From Mesotaenium endlicherianum (lineage: Eukaryota > Streptophyta > Zygnematophyceae > Zygnematales > Mesotaeniaceae): a stretch of DNA of 37,301 nt. The stretch is from positions 995,182-1,032,482 of the forward strand of contig WELA01003891.1 of the NCBI GenBank assembly GCA_009602735.1. Reading direction: 5' to 3'. The notes under the pieces are model-generated. The model was not told the origin of the DNA and made no database searches. It saw only the letters and a program-made list of their open reading frames with translations. This document shows, in pieces, positions 24,501-33,843 of this stretch. Position numbers and translations under genes: made by a program. The stretch's first letter is position 1. Every line of letters begins with the position of its first letter.

Positions 24501-27500
24501 GCAGGTCGTTTGGGTTCAACAACCTGAAGGGGCCCATCCCCGACGAGCTCTGCAACATGACCAGCATTGAGGCGATGTGAGTGCGCGTTGAGGAGAAGCA
24601 CACGCACACACACACGCAGTCCTCGCGCGCGCGTGTGGCGTTGGATGCGTTTGATGCAAATGTTTGTCGCGCGTTGTTGCACTCTTTTTTTTTTGGTTCC
24701 AAAGGTTCTTCTCAAGGATCTACCGGAGGGCGCACCTGGCATGCGCCCTTGCTATTTGAGCAAGGCGTGCAAACAAGCTGCGAGGGTGCACTGCTCTTGT
24801 ACTTCCAAACAACCTTTCTCCCGATCCCGAAGCTGGAGGTGTGCATTCATGATGCTGGCATGCTCGGCTCGGGTGCAGGACAGCTGTCCGCTCGGGACCC
24901 CCCTTGACACTGTTTAAAGCTGAGCAACAGTCCCCCAGCTTGCAGACACAGATTGGGAGGCACAATGTTTCACTTGGCTCTTCGAACATGCTCCCCGCGT
25001 GTGTATGCCTGAAGGGACAACGTTAGCCCCAAGCTGAGTCTTTTTCCTCTCAGTAACCATATTTCCCGCCCGCTACTTTTTGTAGTAATCCTTCCCCGTT
25101 GTTTTCGCAGATCTTTGGAGCACAACCAGCTGTCGGGCGGGATCCCGAGCTGCCTCAGCAAGGCTGCCAATCTGACAAAACTGTGAGTGGGAGCGTCGTC
25201 GTCGTACCTTTGCTTCCCCACAGCCTCCTCCTCCCTCTCTGTGTGCCTCCAAGTACAGGTGCAAGGACAAGGAGCAGGGGAAGCGGCACGGGCATGGGGC
25301 ACCCTTCTTTCGTTGTTGGGCCCGTCGCGGCAGCGCCACTCTATTCTGACTCGCACCCTTGACATGCAAAGAGTGAGGGACGTGATGTGTCCCTGCAGCG
25401 TGCGCGCATAGGGCACGGGCCATCATTGCGCGTGAGTGTCAAGTGCGAGAAAGCCTGATGCGGCCGGGCCCCATCGCAGTCTGCAGAATCGCCGACGAGC
25501 TACAGCACGCCAGCCTCTGTTTGGATCTGTTGGTGGTTGGGAGTGGGATCTGAGCTTGCGGAGTGTCATTATCGGGTGGCTGAATTTCAACACCCCACAT
25601 TGAAATAGCATCATGAGCATACCGCGCGTGGTCCCGGGACAAACAGCGATGGCGAGAGCCTGCCACGTGTTGCCTGCAGGAGAGGAGAGCAGCAAGGTGT
25701 TGAAGGCATTGTATGAGCAGCAAGTACTATATACTGTGAGAGTGCTTGAAAAGTACAGTCTATGGTCGTGTATTGTCCGAGTACATTCTTCTCACACTCT
25801 TGCGTGTCGGTCCACTCTGGTGAAATAAAAACATTCATTCACATGTATGTATGTAACCCAACATCTGGACATGTTTACATATATACATGTGTGTGTGTAT
25901 GCGCGTGTGCGTGTGTGTGTGTGCGCGTGTGTATGTACATGTGTACACATATATCCGGACATATGTACATATGCAAACTGAATACTCTGACCGCTCTCCC
26001 CGTGGCGCAACCCCTGGCGGGCTCGCTTCTCCGCAGGGCTGTCGGCACCAACGTCCTGACGGGCCCCATCCCCCGCAACTTCAGCAGCCCCTACCTGCTC
26101 TTCTACGCGGACGAGAACTACCTCTCAGGTTCCCCTGTGCTCACATTCGCCGACGCCCCCGCTACATGTGTGGGCCAATACTTCACCAACTGCTTTGACG
26201 ACGCCGGCAACTGCACTCCCCCCACCAATCCAGGAGCGCAGCAGCCGCCGCAGCAGCAGCAGCAGCGCTCGCCAGCCGAGTGCGCCGCCTTCTGCAACGC
26301 GACCGCTGCAGCGGGGGGGCCGTGCGGCGGCCATGGCCGGTGCTTCTTCAGCAGCTCTGAGGCGGCCTGCGCGTGCGACGCCGGCTTTGTCGCCGCCGGC
26401 GGCACGGGGGCTGCCGCCACCTGTGTGCCCGGTGCCGCTCTCCACAGCCCCGCTCGGCCCCACTTGGCATTCTCTGAAGCCCCGCTCAGCCCTCACTTGG
26501 CGCTTCAATATTGCCTGCTTGAAGTGTGTGTGCGCCTGCTTGGAACGGGCCTGCTCATGCGCGCCGCATGCGCCAGGTGGCGAAAGCTTGTGGGTTCTGA
26601 GGCTGTGGGGTTGCAGAGGAATATATGCTGCTCTTGTACCGGCGGAGCGGGCGGCAACTCGCACGCGCTGGTTCGCACGTTATTCTGAAAAAGGGGAAGC
26701 TGGTGCCCTGGATGTTGCTTTCGGTTCCATCTCTTAGTATCCAAACATAGCATGTGAACAAGCTGTTATCATCAACTCACCATGGCCCGCCGCCCGCATG
26801 CTCCGAATATGTGCACGGACCTCAAAACGTCAATGTGGATAATGACCGTGGCCACCCATGCTCGGCACGAGTGAGACATTCCATCAGCTGGGTGATTCTA
26901 TCTTCTGATATTTCAGCTCGACTTATCCTGCTGGAGATGACTCTTTGGGGCATAGGCGAGATAATCTGAACACTTCATCTGGTGATATGTGTCTCTTTAT
27001 CTTCTTTCTTTTGCAGCTCCCCCACCTCCCCCGCCCGGCTCGTCGTCACGCTCAGGTCCGCGCACCCGTTCGTAGCTCTCTTCTCCAAACTTGCACACCT
27101 CAGGCTTGACAAACATCACCACGCACGCAACATGCGGCCCCCCCTTGCAGGAAATATTGACGGGACCGATTCATGGCCGCAGAATGAGAAAGAATCATTC
27201 TTGGCTCTGGATCGTCAGACAGTCATCCTACTCACGTTTGGGCTACCCACTCCTTCTGGTGCATGGAACAAGAATCATGGAACATTGGTTCGATGACATA
27301 CAACCTAATGACAAGCTAAAAAAAAATATTAAAAAAATAACAAACATATATATTTCTCTTTCCAATCATACATGCACTGTAACCCCCTCCGGCCTGCGGG
27401 CCTTGCTCGTTTTCTGCCAGAGCTCCATCATTTGTTGCAAGCATCAAAAAGACTCAACACAGACAGGCAATGTCTAATCTCGACTGCATCCCCACTGGCA

Positions 27501-28240
27501 GGCAGTGGGAGTTCCGCTGGCGTTATTGCTGGGGTGGTGTTGGCCATAGCATGCGTAGTCGCATTGCTCTGCGGCGTGTGGCTGTGCCGGCGTAGACGGA
27601 TGAGGCAACACAAATATGAGTTGAATGCTCATCCCCGCGGTGCGTCTGCCCCCCCCCCCCCCAAAATCTCTCTCTCTCGCTTCGACTCTCACCCCCTCTC
27701 TCTTGCTCTCTCTCCCTCCCCCTTTGGGTGTGTGTATGCGCGCGCGCTTGGGTGTTGTGTGTATGTGTGTGTGTGGCGTGCATGCTACAAGAGCTGTACC
27801 TCTTATATTCTTGACTCTAGTGAGACACCATGTACCGTGATTCAATATACATGCAGATTTGTGCTTGTGCGCCGGATGTGAGACTGGCTGGAGCACTTGC
27901 AGCCATCACATAGTACATGCTCTTGGGCAACGTCGAGTCTGATAAAAATTTGCGCGTGTTCTTCGATACACCACTTCTTTCATCAACCTGCTTATACACC
28001 ACTTCTTTCACTACCTGTCTGTGGCGTGCAGAGACTTCGTAGATGCTGCATATCACGACTTGCTCAGCAGCACCCAGACACACGTGCTTCCTCGTGCGTG
28101 TCCTTGCACACAAATATCGTCATTTCATGTAGTGCTTCTCTATATCAAGCTAAAGGTTGTAGTCTGTAGATACACCAGAAGGAGCGGCCCATGTCACATA
28201 CGGTGGACCTTGTTAAAGCATGCTCACTGGTGCCGCTGGA

Positions 28241-28289
<49 letters not shown>

Positions 28290-31288
28290 TCTGCGCGCGC
28301 GCGCGCGTGTGTTGCTAGTACTGCACGGCACACTAATAACGTGGCGGTGATATTACGATCCGCAGGTGCAGGGAGCAGCGCGCAGCTCCTGGCGAAGCTG
28401 GAGGAGCAGAGCGTGCGCGTGATTGGGCTGGACGATATCCAGGCAGCCACAGGCGACTTTAGCAACGAGAAGCTGCTTGGCAAGGGAGGGTTTGGCAGCG
28501 TCTACCTGGGCCACCGCGACGGCACCCCTGCGTGGGCTGTCAAGAGGGCCACCAACGCCAGCAAGGAGAGGCTGGCGGTCTTTGAGGACGAGGTGAGAGA
28601 GGTATCCTTGAGGAGAGAGAAAAGGGGAAGGAAAGGGAAGGGAGGGAAAGGAAGACAGGGGCTGCTTGTTTGCCCCTCCGCACCTCTCCAGCTGTGTTTT
28701 GTGCTACTCTTCCAAGTCGAGCAGGAGGAGCTGAGGGGCCTCATTCCCTGAGATGAAGATGATTGTTTACGAGGCTTCAGCTGACAAAGCCGGGAGCTGT
28801 GTGTGCGCGTGCATGCGTGTGTGTGCGTGTGTGTGTGCGTGTGTGTGCGTGCATGTGTGTATGCGCGCGCGTGCGTCCCTCCTCAGGTGGTGCTGATATC
28901 GAAGATCAACCACCGCAACCTGGTGCAGCTGCTGGGCTTCTGCACCGAGGGCGACGAGCAGATCCTGGTCTACGAGTACGTGCCATGTGGCACGCTGCGG
29001 GACCGCCTCCTGCCATCTCCTGGTAGGCGCTTGCATTGGCCTCCCCCACCTGGCTTGATGATTGGGATCATTTGCAATGAGGCCTCGTAGTGTTCCAAAT
29101 GACTCTGGCCCCTCAGAGTATTCATCTCTGCTGACGTGCGTGCGTCTTGCCCCTTGTGCCCCTCGCACTCACACGCTGGCCGTGTGATCAAGACAGCCTC
29201 CCATCACCGCGTCATCATATGCTTCTGCGATACTCTGGATGCACGCACACCTTCCATTGACACCTGGCAGGCTTGGCACTTTACCTTTTCATCGAAAATC
29301 CATGGATAGGTGGTGCTCACGCTTGCATAAATGCGCACAGCCCCTCCACAGGCTGGGCCTGCTAACTCTGTCAGTCTGCACCGGCACCGCCCACTCTCAG
29401 AATCCTCGCTCGGTGGCCCCTCCCCTTGCCGGCAGTCGGTGTGCCCCGTGCCACAGCAGGTAGCCAGTAGCCTGCAGCACGCCAGTAGCGCCGCTCCTGA
29501 GCCCAGAACGTCGAGTGTGGCCTCGTGGTCCTCCCCCTCAGCCGCCTACTGCCGGTGCTTGTTCCGCCTCCTTTACCCTCTCCCGGGCGCTGTGATGTGC
29601 GGTGCCCCGAGCAGGGAGCGCAGCGGCGGCGGCAGCGCCCCTGAGCTGGGCGCAGCGGCTGGACGTGGCGGTGGGCGTGGCGCGCGGCCTCAACTACCTG
29701 CACAGCTTCTCGCAGAAGCCCATCGTGCACCGCGACATCAAGTCCGCCAACATCCTCCTGGACGCGGACGCGCAGCCCAAGATCGCAGACTTTGGGCTCT
29801 CCAAGGTGCTGGCCACCCGCACCACCAGCACCCGCGGCGGCAGCGGCGGCGGCGGCGGCGGCGGCGCTGAGGGTGGGGACTCAGGCGCGGCCATGGTGCT
29901 CTCCAGCATCGCCGGCACGTTCGGGTACATGGACCCTGAGCTGCAGCGCAACCTGGAGGTCACCCCCAAGCTCGACGTCTTCAGGTGCGCCGCTCTCTCG
30001 CTCCGCCGCTCCCGCTGCTCCCGCTGCTGCTGCTGCTGCTGCTGCTGTTGCGGCTCCTCTCAGCCGCCACCTGTCCGCGCCTGGTGGGGGGAGGAATTTC
30101 CTGGCTGGGCGTGTCGTGGTCCTTCTCACGAGGCTGGCATCAGACGAGCGCGTATCAAACTCTCATCGGATTTGTGCAGCAGATGGAGGCCGTCTACCGC
30201 TTGCCAGGTGGTCCCTGGTGCACGCATCGGTGCAAGGATCTTCATCGGGACGCGATGGCAGCGGATGCGTAGAGTGCGTGGAAAGCTCCTCAAATGCTGG
30301 CGTGGTGTGCTGGTTCTCTGAGTACGTGCAGCCACGCCGTTTAGAACCGTGAAAAGCTGAAGCGGGCTATGCCAGACATTGCTGTTCGTGTGGACTGTGC
30401 CGTGCCCAAGTACCGAATCTGGGAGTACAGAACATGAGCTGCTGAGGTAGTGGAGACTTCTTGAGACTCAATTCCTCCGCGGCACCAGTGCTCTCAAGTG
30501 TGGACGATGAGATCTTACGCGTGCGCGTGCATGTGTGTGTGTGTGTGTGTGTGGTGTGTGTGTGTGCTTGTGTATGTGTGTGTGTGTGTGCGCGTGCGCA
30601 TGTGTGTGTGTATGTGTGTGTGTGTGGGTGTGCGCATGCATGCAGCTTTGGGGTGGTGCTGCTGGAGCTGCTGACGGGGAAGCCGGCGCTGATGAAGGAC
30701 CCCTCCAGCCACGAGCCCACCACTCTGTACAAATGGGTGAGTTACTTCCCCCTGGGCTTGCTGTTGAGGCATGTCAATGTGCTCTTGTTATGCATGCTCA
30801 GTAACATAGCGGTGCATTTGTTGCCAACATGGGCGTCCCTATGCTACAGATGTCGTTTCTTTAACAACTCGACGTGAGGACGACTGCAGCACGTGAGGCT
30901 GCTGACTGTTGACGAAATAGGTTCCCAGCCTGAGCCACTCATCTCTCACTGATGTTGTCGGAAAATTTGCGGTGCTGTGCTCTCGTTCGATGCGCTCGCG
31001 CAACTGCAGGCAACCCCGTACATCAACAGCGGCAACGTGGAGGCCATCGTAGATCCCCACCTCCTGGCAAGCTCCCCAGTGGAGGCGCTCCACCACTTTG
31101 CTGCAGTGGCGCGGCTGTGCCTCCTACGGCCAGCCTCAGATCGCCCATCCATGGCTCACGTCACGCTCACTCTTGAAGGGGCACGGGGGCACACGTATGT
31201 TGAGCCGGTTCAGTCCAGCAGACCAGACAGCGAAGATGAATACGCCGGCCAGATGTCTTCGGATTGGACATCATCGTATTCAGGGTAG
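17976..31288 (+). CDS. LRR receptor-like kinase with EGF-like module, copy 2, 19 exons
   Basis: Paralogue of the divergent gene, about 844 aa. Exons: 17976-18051, 18371-18494, 18709-18792, 19821-19892, 20803-20874, 21560-21631, 22158-22232, 23504-23575, 24086-24154, 24505-24576, 25111-25182, 26037-26431, 27017-27055, 27502-27639, 28366-28592, 28887-29022, 29615-29984, 30646-30736, 31010-31288. They total 2535 nt and stay open. Domains: signal peptide ([20 protein letters not shown]), LRR cap (26-67), LRRs (68-287 plus a degenerate last repeat), ten-Cys/EGF-like module (to 418), short Pro hinge (419-431), membrane helix (about 436-459), kinase (about 510-790). The start is well set: an in-frame TGA lies 12 nt upstream. 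The 499-N gap falls wholly in intron 3, and comparison with copy 1 predicts no exon inside it. Predicted plasma-membrane receptor kinase; ligand unknown. Confidence 0.88.
19275..19773. other. Assembly gap (499 N)
   Basis: A run of 499 N inside intron 3 of receptor copy 2. Both flanks are G-runs separated by one to several bases, which suggests the gap is a sequencing failure in G-rich DNA. The true gap length is unknown. Confidence 0.98.
20264..20735 (+). repeat. Degenerate tandem repeat in intron 4 of copy 2
   Basis: Five diverged copies of a unit built around CAGCCTGGCGGCTCCTT begin near 20264, 20365, 20466, 20608 and 20694, about 85-140 nt apart. Several copies are preceded by a GCAAGCCRCATGCCT-like stretch. 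No matching sequence was noticed in copy 1. Confidence 0.7.
20507..20575 (+). repeat. 11-bp minisatellite CCTTCCCTTGA
   Basis: About six tandem units of an 11-bp CCTTCCCTTGA motif with little variation, nested between copies of the longer degenerate repeat in intron 4. Confidence 0.9.
21433..21545 (+). repeat. TG-rich tract before acceptor of exon 6, copy 2
   Basis: A long TG/CG alternating tract in the sense strand ends about 14 nt before the acceptor at 21559. Confidence 0.88.
23456..23500 (+). repeat. TG-rich tract before acceptor of exon 8, copy 2
   Basis: TG/CG alternating sequence runs straight into the CAG of the acceptor at 23503, with no polypyrimidine tract between. Confidence 0.85.
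24478..24500 (+). repeat. CTG trinucleotide repeat before acceptor of exon 10
   Basis: Tandem CTG units directly upstream of the acceptor at 24504, preceded by a GGCCCTGGCTCT repeat from about 24439. Confidence 0.8.
25888..25950 (+). repeat. TG-rich tract upstream of acceptor of exon 12, copy 2
   Basis: TG/CG/TA alternating sequence in the sense strand, ending about 85 nt before the acceptor at 26036. Confidence 0.8.
26037..26431 (+). other. Ten-cysteine module with EGF-like end, receptor copy 2 (exon 12)
   Basis: Opens with a degenerate LRR ([16 protein letters not shown]). The ten Cys match those of copy 1: three early Cys, [25 protein letters not shown] and a final Cys before VPG. A Pro/Gln run (PPQQQQQ) sits in the linker before AECAAFC. 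Both splice phases match copy 1. Confidence 0.77.
27017..27639 (+). other. Proline-rich hinge and membrane-spanning exons, receptor copy 2
   Basis: Exon 13 (27017-27055) encodes a short hinge, [12 protein letters not shown]. It is 39 nt against 69 nt in copy 1, an in-frame difference of ten residues. Exon 14 (27502-27639) encodes [20 protein letters not shown] and then [10 protein letters not shown], a single membrane helix with a basic cytoplasmic anchor. Exon 14 is 138 nt in both copies. Confidence 0.85.
28243..28312 (+). repeat. TG-repeat microsatellite before exon 15, copy 2
   Basis: An almost pure TG run followed by CG alternation in the sense strand, about 50 nt before the acceptor at 28365. 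The equivalent intron of copy 1 has a TG tract at 9080-9212. Confidence 0.9.
28799..28876 (+). repeat. TG-rich tract before acceptor of exon 16, copy 2
   Basis: TG/CG alternating tract in the sense strand, followed by a short TCCCTCCT pyrimidine stretch and the acceptor at 28886. Confidence 0.88.
30023..30053 (+). repeat. CTG trinucleotide repeat after exon 17, copy 2
   Basis: CTG tandem repeat about 40-65 nt after the donor at 29985, within a pyrimidine-rich stretch of the intron. Confidence 0.75.
30519..30640 (+). repeat. TG-rich tract before acceptor of exon 18, copy 2
   Basis: About 120 nt of TG/CG alternating sequence in the sense strand, running directly into the acceptor at 30645. 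Confidence 0.88.
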
Positions 31289-33843
31289 ACTCCGATCTCC
31301 GGGTAGAGACCACAATTTGAATACCTTAGTGAATGGGGCCGGAGTATATGGGAGTCGTCAAGATTCTATAAGCTGCCTTCATACGCCCCCGACATGGCGT
31401 GCTGTCAGTGTTGAGGAGGCTGGCTTAGTCCAAGGACGTATATAAGGAGGGGTTCAAATCTACGAATGCTTCCGTTTTTTTCCCTGTAATTAAGCATTGG
31501 CCGGCAGGTCATTTGGCCCGTCTATCTTTGAGTGTGTTTTTTTCCTCCACAGTGTAATTTAATGCGATTTGGGCACCTACCAAAAGCTGCGTGCGTGCAT
31601 CTTTGTGCATTTACATCTATATTTTTAGGCGAGAAGTTATGTATCGTTTAATTATGATGTCACTGGTTGAAACATACAGTAGAAACTTAAATATTCTCCG
31701 CAACATTTGATGCCTCTTCCTTTGCGGAGAATTAAACAGCACAGGGCCTGGTTCAAACGGCCAGTATGAGATGTAGCTTAGGATATTTCATGACACACTC
31801 ATGTCAAGCGCGAGCAGGGGTTCGACCCTAGCTCCTCCGCCCCCCACTCAGCATGCGTGATTGTCTTGCTTACGACTGTCATGATTGGCCTGAGACTGGC
31901 TCATTGGTTGCACTTACATTGCACATGCACCCCTAAGTGCCCTTTGCCATCGGTACTCCGGAACCTAAGCCTGGCTTGTTCAACAAAGAGCCCTGCGACG
32001 CCCGGAGCTGCACACGCCCCCCACGTGCGTGCAGCTGTAGCAACCAAACCTATCTGAGGCACGGAGGAGCTTAGCCCAAGCTTAGCCCAAGTCTAGCCCG
32101 AGCCTGGAGAACACCCTCCGCCTCAAAGCCAGGGCCTTAAGCCAAAGCCCTAAAGCTGCCCATACCTACACCACAAACTCCATTGTTATATCTGAGGCTC
32201 CCTCACCCCCCCCCACCCCCCCCAAGAGCATGCACTACAAGTTGCAAATTTTAGGGTCGGCCTAGATGACAGGTGGCGGCATTTGCTTGCCATAGAGAAC
32301 ACCCAGCGGACATTGAGGAGCTCATCACAAGAACTAATGTATGTGGCTTAGGAAGACATATCGATGAAAATTCAGCGGTCTGTCTTTCTGTGGGCTCAAA
32401 ACTTGCTCTCAACCAAATTTAGAAGACTCTTTCCCAAATGTAAGTAGCTGGATGCGTGGTATGCATGGCTAGCCACCCCAGTCTGTATTCTTTAACTTCA
32501 GAGATGTAGTATGCGGAAAATAATTCTCCTAACAGGCTGCGCAATCATACTCGGCCAAAATTGCCCTGATTCAGCTAATAACCCACGAATCTGACCCCCT
32601 CTCCCCCCTCCCCCACCCTCTCCCCCTTCGCAGCAGCATCACAGGCCATGACCAACGGCCAGCACCTCAAACAAATTTGCACCAGATACACGCTGCCTGC
32701 CAAGCCTGCCAAGCAGCGAGTGGGTCCTCATACACTTCATCTCGGGCCCGCCCTTCCCTTCCTTTTGACGCCCGCTCCTGAGGGCTGAGGCGCTTCATTG
32801 ACTCCATACTTGTGCACGCAACGCACTCCTGCTTCGCGCAGGTCCCGAGTGCTGCATGGGGTGCAGCAAGCAGGGAAGCCCGCAATCTGCCCGCAAAAAC
32901 ACGAGCAGCTGCTGGCGCCGGTGGCTGATGCAGGCTTCTGCAGGCAGGCAGGCAGGCTGCGATCCACTGGCTTACTACCAACATCGAGCAGCATCTCCTC
33001 CCAATGTCCTCTCTAGCTGTCCTTGCGCACGCTTGCCTACCTCGCCCAGCATACACAAGGCACCAGCCTCCGGGCCCGAGCAACAAGCCCCACAAAAAGC
33101 TTGTAGTAGGGCAGCAGTGCATGATTGACGTCCGAGGAGGTGGGCCTGCTGGTGCTGGCTGGCTGCCTGCGGTGAGCAACGAGGGAAAGAGCACAAGTAG
33201 GAAGACTAGCAGAGCGTGTGCTCCTCCGGGCCTCCTTGCTCTGCAACAGGCACTTGCCATAGTCCTGCATCACACATCACGGCGGGTGCACAGAAGGTAC
33301 CAAGTGTCAGGCAGTGCAAGCTAGCTAGTGCCGTGCTAGGCTAGACATTACCTCGCCCGCGTGGAGACGGAGACTGACGACTGAGCCACAAAGACAGACG
33401 GCGGGAACGACGGTGCGCAGAATCGGATGCATGAGGACAGCGGAGAAGCTGCGGACACTCGTAAACAGGCATCGCCTCATCCCACGTGAGAGCAGATTAC
33501 AGATAGGGACGAGGGAAGAGCGGCATGGCACGGCCGTCAAACTCGATGTGGACACACACGCATGGCTGCCTGTGGCTAAGAAGAGCACACAAGCGGCAGT
33601 CGGGTCACATAGCCCGACGAATAAGGACAACTTGACCTCGGCTGCAGCACACAGGAGCAGAGCCCCTGCAGTTCCAAGCATGTTAGGGCTAGTTCCACCC
33701 ACCGATGTCAAGGCCGACGTGTGGCGATGCAGACACCAGCAGCTGCTGTCTAGTAGCGCAACAGCAGCAGTCGCAGAGCGTCAGGGCAGCATCTCAGCTC
33801 AGCTCAGCTTAGGTAAAGCAAGCAGCTGCAGGCATGCACATCC
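31289..33843. other. Intergenic region between receptor copy 2 and SWC2
   Basis: The flanking genes converge here, so it must hold two 3' UTRs. A TGTAA at 31485-31489, 197 nt after the copy 2 stop, could be a polyadenylation signal. A CCCCACC-type C-rich run lies near 32200-32222. A 197-codon open frame on the minus strand (33260-32667) has no motif I recognise and I do not call it a gene. No tRNA and no clear mobile element is seen. Confidence 0.55.
31485..31489 (+). terminator. Possible polyadenylation signal TGTAA for receptor copy 2
   Basis: TGTAA is the usual poly(A) signal in many green algae. This one lies 197 nt past the stop codon. A five-base match is weak evidence on its own. Confidence 0.25.

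Larger units (their letters stand above)
18371..25182 (+). other. LRR N-cap and LRR exons, receptor copy 2 (exons 2-11)
   Basis: Exon 2 is an LRRNT-like cap ([12 protein letters not shown], Cys pair in [11 protein letters not shown]) of 124 nt, the same length as in copy 1. Exons 3-11 are 84, 72, 72, 72, 75, 72, 69, 72 and 72 nt. Only the first differs from copy 1 (72 nt). Examples are [18 protein letters not shown] and [18 protein letters not shown]. All junctions between repeats are phase 2. Confidence 0.87.
28366..31288 (+). other. Kinase domain of receptor copy 2 (exons 15-19)
   Basis: The glycine loop is [12 protein letters not shown], the ATP lysine is in AWAVKRA, the catalytic loop is HRDIKSAN and the metal site is DFGLSK. 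The activation segment ends GTFGYMDPE, the F helix is [16 protein letters not shown], and RPSM lies near the end. All key residues are present, so it is predicted to be active. The activation loop holds a run of seven glycines in a longer Gly-rich insert. Exons 14, 16 and 18 have the same lengths as in copy 1. Confidence 0.9.

Noticed and set aside
31812..31840. tRNA-like T-arm (GGGGTTCGACCCT followed by a GCTCCTCC acceptor-like end)
   Set aside because: The T-stem does not pair properly around a 7-nt loop, and I find no matching acceptor, D or anticodon arms upstream.
32667..33260. 197-codon minus-strand open frame with a hydrophobic N-terminal stretch resembling a signal peptide
   Set aside because: The rest is Ala/Arg/Cys/Pro-rich, as expected of GC-rich non-coding DNA, with several antisense open frames. 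A protein search or transcript evidence would be needed.
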